From positions 1-14,529 of the forward strand of contig MLAK01000715.1 of NCBI GenBank assembly GCA_001839685.1: 14,529 nucleotides of DNA. Reading direction: 5' to 3'. Position 1 is the first letter of the stretch. Every line of letters starts with the position of its first letter. The stretch is from Tritrichomonas foetus (taxonomy: Eukaryota; Parabasalia; Tritrichomonadida; Tritrichomonadidae). A program made the position numbers and the translations under genes. Shown here piece after piece: positions 1 to 8,800 of this stretch. The notes below the pieces were generated by a model that saw only the letters and a list, made by a program, of their open reading frames with translations, made no database searches and was not told where the DNA came from.

Positions 1-79
1 TTTTTCATTCGTTGGTTTCATTTCTGGATATTTATAGGGGGTGGTAATGACTCAAACATAATATATGTGAATAATTTAA

Positions 80-103
80 ATTTCAATTGGAATTAATTGA
101 AAT
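80..103. repeat. short inverted repeat (hairpin)
   Basis: ATTTCAATT at 80-88 is matched exactly by AATTGAAAT at 95-103, leaving a six-base loop. The arms are purely AT-rich apart from one C/G pair, so chance is a realistic explanation in this background. Confidence 0.4.
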
Positions 104-1370
104 GTATAATATAAATGTCGTTGTGATATAGAAATTCGTCGTTGCTGTCTTCCTCAAAAAATTCTTCAGAAAAGAGATAAATTTGTGGGTAGCTATCGAT
201 CTTTTCACACCCCTTTCCAAGTTTCTAAATTTGTTAATGTTTCCTTTTACCAACATAAGAAAAGCATCTATTCAATTTCTATCGAGAGTAAATCACTTCA
301 TTTTAAGTCTAAATGCCAAAGATTGTTGGAAATAAAATTCGTACAATTTGATCAATAAAACCTCGCATAAAAAATGAAAACAATCTTTCAGCAATAATAA
401 TTACGCCATTGACCATAGGCCATAGCAGATATCTATGTTTTTGGTTTATATATTATTTATTCATAATTTCACGAAATGAAAAACAAAAATGTTTAGCAAA
501 CTCTAATAGATGCTTGCATTGATGAAATTGGCGAACAGGCTTGTCTGATCTATTGGACCACAAAAATTGAAAAAATTTTAGAATGCTTGTCATATCAATG
601 GCAATAAAGGAAATCAACTTGAAAATTTCCTAAACTATTTCGTGGTTATATAAAAACTTCGGATAATTTCATAAACCTAACAAAAAATATCACAGAAATG
701 AGGCGAGATCTTATATGAATTATTCATCACAAGAAAATTAACATAATAAGGCAATAAATTTGTGATCCAACAAAATTCCTTGAATTATTCAAACCCAATG
801 TTATGTAAGTAATAATGTTATTTTCAGAAGAGAATGAAATAATCTGATTTACAAATTATGCATTGAACTATGAATCAAACAATTTCCATATAAAAAGTGT
901 TAGTGCAGAAAATTTTCCAATAAGACTGAGCATTATCAACCACATTTGTAAAGAAATCAAAAAGAAGCAAAAAGCCATCGAAAATAATTGTTATCAACTG
1001 TTATCATATCTATAGAAATTGGTGAAAATATGTTAGTGTCTGAAGATTTTGTAATATTTGAAATATCGGACTGTGGATCTATCACTACGAACTTATTTAA
1101 TGAAATTTATATATTCGTTTTTTCTTCAATGTTCAACTGTTCCTTAGTTTATTAAATGAGAACCTAAACTCATTGAAATTTGATTTATTGTCAACATAAC
1201 AAAAATATACACATATGATGATTTCTGATGTGATTAACATAAATCTGGGTGACAAGAAAGTGAGATTCATCTTAATTAACATTCAAAATGAAATATCTTA
1301 GAATGAAGCAATACAGAATGATAATACTATTGAGTTTCTTTTATGTGAATTAAATAGAAATTAATGTATT

Positions 1371-1400
1371 TTTCTACCATGGTAGAAATGATGATCATCA
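1371..1400. repeat. two adjacent perfect palindromes
   Basis: TTTCTACCATGGTAGAAA (1371-1388) equals its own reverse complement over 18 bases and is followed without a gap by TGATGATCATCA (1389-1400), a perfect 12-base palindrome. No function can be assigned. Candidates are a dimeric protein-binding site, a replication or transposition scar, or chance. Confidence 0.6.
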
Positions 1401-2620
1401 AAAATTAATTGACAATAAATAATTCACTTTTTCACAATAGCTTAATTAAAAGATGAATATAGTATATTAAACCAAATTGTTTGATCTACATCTAGATAAT
1501 AGCGTGTGAATCATTCTAAGAGTTAAAATCTGAATAAATATTGATATATTTATAAACATCACCTTTTTTATCTAGTTTTATCCAATTTATCAAAACTATA
1601 TTAAGTAAACTTTCTTATTAAATAATTAATCTTATCTATTCCTTTAATATTTCGACGATAAATTCGCCAAAAAAGGAATATTGAGTGAATTTTCGATGGG
1701 ATTGAAAACAGATATATTCATCAAATGCAAATGGATGCCATTATTACACAAATTTTAAATATTAAACAGAAGATTTGTTTTACAAAAAAAAGTTGTGAAA
1801 CAACTCAGAATATTTTCTCTTTGATTGGATATGGTATAATTATTAAGAGCATTCGAATGAGTATGCTGTAAATTTCAACAAAGCGGATAGAATTGTACTG
1901 TCATTTAATCCAATCTGACAAATGATTTTTTAGAATCTGCAAATAAATTTAAAATAGAATTAATTTTTACATTAGAAAAATATGCTAGAAATTACCGACC
2001 CTTTCTCCCAGAGCCCTCAACATTTGTCGAAAATATCGATTTTCCAAATGAATGAAAGGCCAGTTATGTATTGAATTGTTCAGCATTCAAATTGCTTTCA
2101 TTACTTTATATCGTAATTGCTATTTTATCTAACTCATATATAATGAATATCCATAGATGATTGTTCTGCTTGCCGATGGCATTAAGAAAGTGCCAAACTT
2201 TTCTCGAAGTTTTCTCAATAGAAACATCAGCGAGTGAAGGGCTCGAGTATGGCAATAAATTCGGGTTTCAGGGTGATTTGTTGATTGTTGAAGGAATATT
2301 TGTCTGCAAATATCAATTTTTTTGATCACTTTTTGCGATGTATTAGAATTTTTTGTCTTTTAACGTATAGATACTACACAAAACAATATTCCTGGTGAAA
2401 TATATTTAACCTTATATCCTCTCAAAAAATAAAAATGACATTTTTTGTAAATAAGCATCTATTTCTCAGTCATCAGAGAAGTCAGCTTTTTCATTAACTT
2501 CATGATTGTATTAGATACATGATATATAATTACATATTCAAATTTTGGAGAAATTCTTCGGTGAAGAGTTTGCTAGCACATTTCTGGACCAAGTTAATTT
2601 GATATTGAAATAATTTAATT

Positions 2621-2715
2621 AAATATTTTCTAAATATCTGAATTATTTATTGTTGAATTCAGAATTTTCTTATATAAAACAATTTACATATTAATGAGAT
2701 ATTTAGAAAGTATTT
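2621..2715. repeat. inverted repeat with 19-base arms
   Basis: The arm at 2621-2639 (AAATATTTTCTAAATATCT) is matched by the reverse complement of 2697-2715 with a single mismatch; the spacer is 57 bases. The structure could be a cruciform or the ends of a tiny non-autonomous element. AT-richness makes partial chance pairing likely, and I saw no clear flanking target-site duplication. Confidence 0.4.
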
Positions 2716-3465
2716 TTTAATTCACAAATTGAAAGAATAAAGAAGAAATTGATGAATTAAGAAATTCTTCAAAGATGATAATAATTATTCTTTTGAAATA
2801 TATTCCATTCATGTTTTATTAAATTCCATAGAATTATGTATTAATTGAGACATCTTTGAAAAGTTATTAGAAAAAGTTCAACTTCATACAAATTTCTAGA
2901 GAAATGATATTTCAAAGAGAATTATTTTATCTATGAGAGGAAAAACTCTACTCACAAAATCAGAAATCAGTAATCAGTAAAGATAAAAGCCATAATATTC
3001 GCCTTTATTTAACATTTTCTAATATTTAATCGGTTAATTGATTCACAGCTATTGAAAAAGGCGAATTGACCAATAAGATGGATGATTTAGAAATTTTGTG
3101 TTCATTGATTTTTGAAGATAATTTTAAAGAATTAACGTAATCAATATTAATTATAAAATAAGATATATTTGAGGAAAAATGAGCCAATTTCCTGTTTGAG
3201 GATAATTTCAAAGCATTATTGTTTCGTTCACAATATTTCTGAGTTATCAAATTATTCTTGCGAATCATTTATTTTCCAAAGTTTATTCCTTTGAAAATAA
3301 AACGAAGTTCTCGCTTTTTCTTTGCATATTTTTTATCTAATATTTTATTCGTTCATTCATCCATTGAATCAATAAACTTTTTGCAAAAAGTGATTGAAAT
3401 AAAATTTCAGAGACAAACAAAAATGAAAAAAGTATTCAAAAAACGAATAAAAAATATATTGTGAA

Positions 3466-4740
3466 ATGCAAGACACTGATGTTGATTTTGATAAGCTCCT
3501 TCCTTTCCAACTTGCAGATTACATTTTCACGCAGAAAATCGGAAGTGGCGCCTTTTCTTCAGCTTACCTCGTTCGCTCCACAAAATATGAGAATGAAAAT
3601 TTTTGCGCAAAAGTGGCAGAAATTGATGAATCGATTCTCGACAGTGAAGGAAACCTCTGTGAAAGTGAGATCGCCGCGCTCACGTCTTTGAATCATCCAA
3701 ACATTATTCGCATCTACGATTTCTTCATTTCTTGCACAAATCTCATCATTATTCTCGAATTTTGCGATTACGGAACACTTGAGGATGAAATCAAAAGCAT
3801 CAACTCATGCAATACTAACGAACAATGTCCATGTCATGGCATTTGCGAAAAACGTTTCACTTTGATTGCGAAATGCATTGCAGACGCTCTACTGTTTTGC
3901 CACAGGAAAGAAATCGCGCACAGAGACATCAAGCCGTCAAACGTATTCATCGACAAATATGGAAGAGCGAAACTTGCAGATTTTGGACTTGCTCTTTACA
4001 CTCATGGCAATTCGAACACTGTATGCGGAACAATGAACTACCTTGCGCCAGAAGTTATTGCATTTCAAAATGGGATCACAAAAAGTGGATTCTCATCATT
4101 CAAAAATAATTCTGGTTCATTCAAAAATAATTCAGAGTCATTCAAAAGTGGCTCAGGTTCATTCAAAAGTGGCTCTGGTTCATTCAATCGGCCAGATAAT
4201 GGAAAAGTGAGTATGACGATGTCAACAGGCGAAACTTTAACTTTTAATGTGTTTGAGGCTGACATTTATGCATTAGGTGTCACTTTTTATGAAATGGCTG
4301 TTGGAACACTACCGCCTTTTATTTTGGATAAAAAATACAAAGGCCCACTCTTCCCCGAGACTTGTACATTGAATAATAAATTGAAAAATTTGATTCAAAA
4401 CATGCTTTCTGCTGATCCTTCTATGCGCCCCAATGCTTTTGATCTTGTAAACAATCTTGAGCGTCTTCTGAACCAGTCACCGACTTTGATTTCCGTGAAA
4501 AGAAATAATTCTTTGGTTGTTTCATCGATAATGACCCTGAAGAATCGAAAAAAGTCCATGTCTGGGGTTTTGTCGTTGGGAGACAAAACGAAAGATGCAA
4601 TGGCAGGATATGGAAAGAGACAGAAATCACTCACACTTTTTTACAGCAGAACACCCTCAGGGTTTTTTTCATCAGTGAAAACGTTTTCCAAAAAGTCGAA
4701 AACTCCGCTGACAACTCTGCCACAGATCAACGACCTTTAA
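3466..4740 (+). CDS. Ser/Thr protein kinase with Cys-rich and Ser-Phe-Lys-repeat insertions
   Basis: Complete 424-residue protein, predicted to phosphorylate Ser/Thr on unknown substrates. All core catalytic motifs are visible: glycine loop IGSGAF (25-30), ATP-binding lysine K49 in CAKV, helix-C glutamate E68, catalytic HRDIKPSN (152-159, D154, K156, N159), metal-binding DFG (172-174), CGTMNYLAPE (187-196) and the late Arg in MRP (321), so it should be active. Two insertions stand out: a Cys-rich stretch before helix E (C115, C121, C123, C127) and, just after APE, four to five copies of a seven-residue SFKNNSG/SFKSGSG unit (211-241). The tail (340-424) is basic and Ser/Thr-rich, with RKKS and RQKS basophilic phosphorylation motifs. 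There is no signal peptide or membrane segment, so it is probably cytosolic. The start at 3466 is chosen because the kinase fold begins shortly after it; an ATG at 3423 is out of frame. The subfamily is uncertain (CAMK-, NEK- or ULK-like). It converges with the kinase gene on the minus strand. Confidence 0.93.
   Translation: MQDTDVDFDKLLPFQLADYIFTQKIGSGAFSSAYLVRSTKYENENFCAKVAEIDESILDSEGNLCESEIAALTSLNHPNIIRIYDFFISCTNLIIILEFCDYGTLEDEIKSINSCNTNEQCPCHGICEKRFTLIAKCIADALLFCHRKEIAHRDIKPSNVFIDKYGRAKLADFGLALYTHGNSNTVCGTMNYLAPEVIAFQNGITKSGFSSFKNNSGSFKNNSESFKSGSGSFKSGSGSFNRPDNGKVSMTMSTGETLTFNVFEADIYALGVTFYEMAVGTLPPFILDKKYKGPLFPETCTLNNKLKNLIQNMLSADPSMRPNAFDLVNNLERLLNQSPTLISVKRNNSLVVSSIMTLKNRKKSMSGVLSLGDKTKDAMAGYGKRQKSLTLFYSRTPSGFFSSVKTFSKKSKTPLTTLPQINDL
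4096..4188 (+). repeat. 21-bp tandem repeat encoding Ser-Phe-Lys heptads in the kinase
   Basis: Four full in-frame units start at 4096, 4117, 4138 and 4159, with a partial fifth at 4180. They encode SFKNNSG, SFKNNSE, SFKSGSG, SFKSGSG and SFN. The first two resemble each other and the next two resemble each other, which suggests stepwise slippage or unequal exchange. They lie between the APE motif and the D265-containing helix F segment of the kinase, so they lengthen a loop near the substrate side of the C-lobe. Confidence 0.85.
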
Positions 4741-5877
4741 TCAACTGTTTGATAAATCTATCGAAATTCATATCTCTCTCTTTTATTTCTGATTTTTTTA
4801 CAAATTACAATTCATGAATGTAGAATTATCATTTGTATGTAATATTTGTAATATGAAATGATCGAAATTATGATATTTATGAAAAACAATTACAATAAAG
4901 AAAAGTCATGATCTTAAAACAATCAGTAAAGATTATATATAGTCATGAAATATATAAATTAAGAATAGAAAATGAATGCAAGAAAATCGCATCAGAGGCT
5001 ACATGCATATAAGGATTCATGAATATCGTCTCTGCGCGAAATTTTAAACGCATGAATTTCTTTAAAAATAAAAAACATTTGGTTGCAGCATTGACAGTCA
5101 TGCACCGGCGTCACCAAACCATTAAAAAAGCAGGAAACAAAGGGCCATTATAAGCAAAAAGAAGAAATAAGTTGTTTCTTTCTTTAAGCTTCCTCAGTTA
5201 GGTGCTCCTTGCAATGATTGTCGTGATAATTTTATGATGATTTATTTTCTTTTCGTCGCGAGTTGCTTTGATCTAGATACAAATGATAACTTTTTTTCCC
5301 TATCCATAATAAATAATTTCTCAATATCACAATCCACTCAACATCAACAGTGTAAATGAATAAATTTACATTAATTTCTCTCATTTTGGAATTCATGAAA
5401 GAAGAAAATATAAATCATTCAAATACGCCAAAAGATGGAATGGTTATTTTGCCATAATAATTGAATTGTTGACTTTTCCTGCATAACAAAAATCATTTTT
5501 TCTCAACTTTAAACCATATTCAATTGAATACAATTGTATTTCCTTACACAAGAGACAGATTTTCTCAAATTTCATCATTTTTGGATACAAATGAGAAACC
5601 TGAAGAAAAAGTCAAAAATAAATCATGTGTTAAGGGGAACGAATAAGAAGAAAAGATTGATAATGCATGCGGTCAGAAGCCAACAATTCAATATGTGATA
5701 TGAAAAAAGCGCACATTTTTTGTTTCGAAACGTTTCCTTGTGCACGCTTGAGTGAAACATCTTCAGTGTGTAATAAATCAATTCAATTGGATGATATGCT
5801 ACAGTCACGGCTAAAAAGCTTCAAGACTTATCTGATTCCAACCTCATTAATCGAATAATTATTTCAAGAAAAAACAA
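4741..5877. other. spacer between two convergent kinase genes
   Basis: AT-rich spacer holding the 3' ends of both flanking genes. It has no defensible gene. Short open frames on both strands around 5623-5858 overlap one another and show no family features. A compact GC-richer stretch at 5078-5118 can fold (TTTGGT with ACCAAA, plus an inner GCA/TGC hairpin), but it does not form a tRNA cloverleaf. Confidence 0.6.
4753..4756 (+). terminator. candidate polyadenylation tetranucleotide TAAA
   Basis: TAAA lies 13 bases after the kinase stop codon. In Trichomonas vaginalis the mRNA signal UAAA, at or soon after the stop codon, is described as the cleavage/polyadenylation signal. The motif is so short that in AT-rich DNA this is weak support. 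Confidence 0.3.
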
Positions 5878-7290
5878 TTAGATCAAGAGGCAGCCCTCGC
5901 AGCCAACTTCATCGCCAAAGACGACTCGTGGCGCGAGGTCTTTCTCTAAGGTCGCCTGTCTCTGGGGCAGCAATTTCCCCATTCCAAGCGGAACATCAGA
6001 GAAAGACGCGACTGTGTCCTTGTCCATCAGTTCCCAATCATAGAAATCGCCTGGATTTGCGGCGGGTTTGGTGATACTATTACAATTTTCTTGGGTTGCA
6101 ACATTGATGCACTTTTTTTGGAGATTTTCTTTGTTTTGGCATTTTTTCGTACTCTCTCCATTTCTTCTTTCAATTTGGCTGCGTTTTACCAAAATTTGAT
6201 CATTTTTGGAAATTTCGCAAGTTTTAGAAATTTGATCATTTTGACAAATTTCTCCATTTTTTGGGAGATGATTCGAGAAAAGGCGTGTGTTTTGTGTATT
6301 TGATACTGACGATTTGAGAGGCTGTGAAGGTGTTTGAGGATGGAAAACTCTTGTTTGATGAACTTTTTGGACTGGTTTTTGTTGTTTCTGCAACTTCATC
6401 TTCAAATCAGAATGCGCCTTGTGAATCAAATTTCTGATTCCGTCGTAGTTCGGAGTTTCTGTGAATTGTAGACTTGTAATGTATCGATAAACAGCAACAA
6501 ATTCAAAAGGAAGCAGTTTTCCAATTTCAAAAGGCATAACTTTTTCTTTGTTTGTGACCGTTAATTCTTTATCGTCTCCAAAATGGCGACCGTTAGCTAT
6601 TTCAATGATGCTGTAAAACCACGAAATTAGATCGTCACGACGAGAGAGTTGTTTACCGTAATGCGCGTTGAGTGAAGCGTATCGATAAGTTCCAGCGAAA
6701 CCTGCATTGCTATTTGGCTTGATATGCTTTTTTGATTTTGGATCGATATATTTCTGAGCGAGGCCGAAGTCGATTAAGCAGAGTGGTTGCTTTCTGTTTC
6801 CAACATTGACGAGGAAATTACTCGGCTTGATGTCTCTATGAATGTATCCTTGATTATGAAAAGCTTCAATTTCATCTAACATGTCAAGGCTTAATTGAAT
6901 TGATGTAATCATTGAAAATTTTTTTTGAGGTAAGAATTTTCTGACAGTCGATAATGATGGTCCGAAAAGTGACATGACCAAATAACGAACTTTTTCTGTA
7001 TCTCCAAATGAATAAAAAGTTGGAAAAACAGCGGGGAGCTGAGGATTAGTTGCGGTCATAGAATTGAGTTCTTTGATGACTTCGAATTCTTTCTCGAGTG
7101 AGCGCTTATCTGTATCAAGAGCTTCGATTTTCATGGCATAAAATTTACCATCTGAAATATCTTCGACTTTGTATACATCTGCGTATCCACCTTTACCGAT
7201 ATGTTTGATAATTCTGTATCCGTCTATTTCTGTGTCAGGTGTGAAAAGAATGCGAGGGTTATTGGTGTGATCGCGTGGTGCGCGATTCAT
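5878..7290 (-). CDS. casein kinase 1-like protein kinase with C-terminal CaaX-like motif
   Basis: Complete 470-residue protein. The kinase domain spans about residues 25-295: glycine loop IGKGGYADVY (31-40), ATP lysine K54 in YAMKIE, HRDIKPSN (151-158), LIDFG (172-176), then GTYRYAS (200-206) in place of the usual APE, and LSRRDDLISWFY (215-226). These last two are hallmarks of the CK1/TTBK group, and all catalytic residues are present. CK1 enzymes phosphorylate Ser/Thr, often next to acidic or already phosphorylated residues, in trafficking, cell cycle and signalling. The tail (about 300-410) is low-complexity, rich in Gln, Asn, Lys and Ser, with a repeated NDQI and several Cys. The protein ends in CEGCLLI: the last four residues fit a CaaX box, with a second Cys (464) three residues upstream that might be palmitoylated. 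This suggests membrane tethering, by analogy with lipid-anchored CK1 gamma and yeast Yck proteins. The start at 7290 is the ATG before the kinase domain. Confidence 0.94.
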   Translation of the reverse strand: MNRAPRDHTNNPRILFTPDTEIDGYRIIKHIGKGGYADVYKVEDISDGKFYAMKIEALDTDKRSLEKEFEVIKELNSMTATNPQLPAVFPTFYSFGDTEKVRYLVMSLFGPSLSTVRKFLPQKKFSMITSIQLSLDMLDEIEAFHNQGYIHRDIKPSNFLVNVGNRKQPLCLIDFGLAQKYIDPKSKKHIKPNSNAGFAGTYRYASLNAHYGKQLSRRDDLISWFYSIIEIANGRHFGDDKELTVTNKEKVMPFEIGKLLPFEFVAVYRYITSLQFTETPNYDGIRNLIHKAHSDLKMKLQKQQKPVQKVHQTRVFHPQTPSQPLKSSVSNTQNTRLFSNHLPKNGEICQNDQISKTCEISKNDQILVKRSQIERRNGESTKKCQNKENLQKKCINVATQENCNSITKPAANPGDFYDWELMDKDTVASFSDVPLGMGKLLPQRQATLEKDLAPRVVFGDEVGCEGCLLI

Positions 7291-8800
7291 TTAAAAAATG
7301 TTTGACTTTTTGATTTGCTGCTTGAAAAATTTCAATAAATTATATTGGAAAATTCAATAGAACATAAAATGATTTGTTATCATTTAATTCTTTTCGGGTT
7401 TCAATATGCATATATCCTGGGAATAGTAGTTTTAATAGTTATAAATTATAATATTATAGTTTATATATATACTTTTTATATTAAAAAATATATAATAATT
7501 TGTGTTTTCATATTTTTTATTAAGATAAACATGTATTGATATTTCCACTTAACGTAAGTTGAACTCCATGATCAACAAGCAGGATGTAATTTTTTGATCA
7601 ATCCCTCAATGCTCATCATTTCTTCCTATCTGATTTTATACATCTGTAGACTTATTCGTTGTGTTTATATATCATCAAATTTGATTAATGAATACAATTT
7701 TGTTTTATTCGATAAATTAGAATCAAAAAATTGTATGGGAAAACATTGATTGATAATTTTTGATTGTAATTGAGTTGGATTTTCATAAGAATTGATTTTT
7801 TACGTAAATTTATTATTTTATCTGAATTCCTCTAATTTTTGCTAGAATTTATTTTTAGATAATATTTTTGCAAAGAAACACTTCCCCTCTTAGAGAATCT
7901 CAAAATCACAAAATTTCTAGAAATTCAACAAATAGAACCAGCTGTACAAGGCCCAAAAGTGATTTTATTTCGAAATCTATATCAGAAAACTAAATGATTT
8001 CCCTCAATTAAAATGTGGAAATGAAGAAAAAGTATAAAATTTTATTTGAAATTAATTAATTCCATATTCATGAGAGATGAATGAAAATTTTGAAATATCA
8101 ATAGATATGAAATACTAAAAAATGAAAACACATAATTTAAAAAAAAAGCCTTCTCATTATCAGATTTTAGTAATAAAAATTGCTAACATATTCTATTTTG
8201 TAAGAGTTTCCAATTTTATCATTTGATATCTATGGAAATTAATCATGTTGGATATTTCTCCAAATTCGAAACTAAAAGTTTTCAAAAAATATTGTTTGAA
8301 ATGCCAAAATACTCAATATTGTAAAATTGTATAGAGTTTTGAGACAAAGTATTAAAATGGTGTTTTGCTATACCAAATATATCAATAGATTCAAGAAATA
8401 CTCAAAAAAAGATTCAGAGCTTTGTTATTTCATTGAATTTTCTATTGACGATGGTTTCTCAAATATGAAAGGGATAACTATATATTGAATGTTGGACAGG
8501 TACTGAATTGAATATTTCAAAGACCACATATGATTTACTCACAATTTTATTTATATAAGAGAATTTTGAATGAGAAAACCTTTTTTGAATGTAAAAACTT
8601 TTTTCTATGAAATTAAAATGTTATGACTTTGAATTTTCTGAGTAATAGCATTTATGAATGAATCTTGAAAAATGACTTATTCAAAAAGCCGGGTAATTAA
8701 TTAGTGGATTCAAATATTCATTAATTGAGATTGAATTTTGCGTCTTTCTCCACAATTTTTAGTTTTCCAATTTTCATTTCATTTTTCTTTAAAAATCTTC
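7291..8800. other. AT-rich spacer between divergent genes
   Basis: This stretch must carry the promoters of the CK1-like gene (minus) and the large surface-protein gene (plus). It is extremely AT-rich. An open frame at 7345-7539 gives a hydrophobic Ile/Tyr-rich peptide typical of random AT-rich DNA. I see no RNA gene, transposon ends or repeat family here. Confidence 0.6.
8774..8783 (+). promoter_or_regulatory. candidate trichomonad initiator (Inr) for the surface-protein gene
   Basis: TCATTTCATT contains two consecutive matches to the Trichomonas vaginalis initiator consensus TCA(C/T)(T/A), in which the A is the transcription start. The As at 8776 and 8781 would give leaders of 25 or 20 bases before the ATG at 8801, matching the very short leaders known in that lineage. 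The consensus is short, and the organism assignment is itself inferred. Confidence 0.35.

Larger units (their letters stand above)
1..3465. other. AT-rich intergenic region, no convincing gene
   Basis: This long spacer is strongly AT-rich with frequent stops in all frames. Short open frames exist, but their proteins are low-complexity or lack recognisable motifs, and I do not call any of them. Local structure that I can see is: a hairpin with nine-base arms (80-88 and 95-103), two back-to-back perfect palindromes (1371-1388 and 1389-1400), a 19-base inverted repeat with one mismatch (2621-2639 and 2697-2715), and a slightly GC-richer patch at about 1982-2330 with overlapping short open frames. 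I see no tRNA or rRNA. The last part must hold the promoter of the kinase gene at 3466, but I found no clear initiator motif there. Confidence 0.6.

Noticed and set aside
2129..2329. 66-codon open frame on the minus strand
   Set aside because: No recognisable motif, and other frames on the plus strand are equally open over the same patch, so coding direction cannot be decided.
3026..3268. 80-codon open frame on the minus strand
   Set aside because: Asn/Ser/Ile/Lys-rich composition expected from AT-rich DNA, with no domain or signal.
3258..3464. 68-codon open frame just upstream of the kinase
   Set aside because: It covers the expected promoter and leader of the kinase gene and encodes a basic low-complexity peptide without motifs.
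5078..5118. tRNA gene
   Set aside because: Too short, with no anticodon arm or T-loop consensus (GGTTCGAATCC-like) in the right place.
5623..5858. overlapping short open frames on both strands between the two kinases
   Set aside because: They overlap antiparallel, show no family features and lie in the 3' region of both flanking genes.
6091..6303. open frame antisense to the CK1-like gene
   Set aside because: It is a shadow of the low-complexity tail of the CK1-like protein, whose own frame has clear kinase motifs.
7345..7539. 64-codon hydrophobic open frame that looks like a membrane peptide
   Set aside because: Ile/Tyr/Phe runs arise directly from TA-rich DNA; there is no charged flank pattern or conserved motif.
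1..8800. spliceosomal introns of the trichomonad type (GTATGT ... ACTAACACACAG)
   Set aside because: I saw no such paired motifs, and both kinase frames are complete without splicing.
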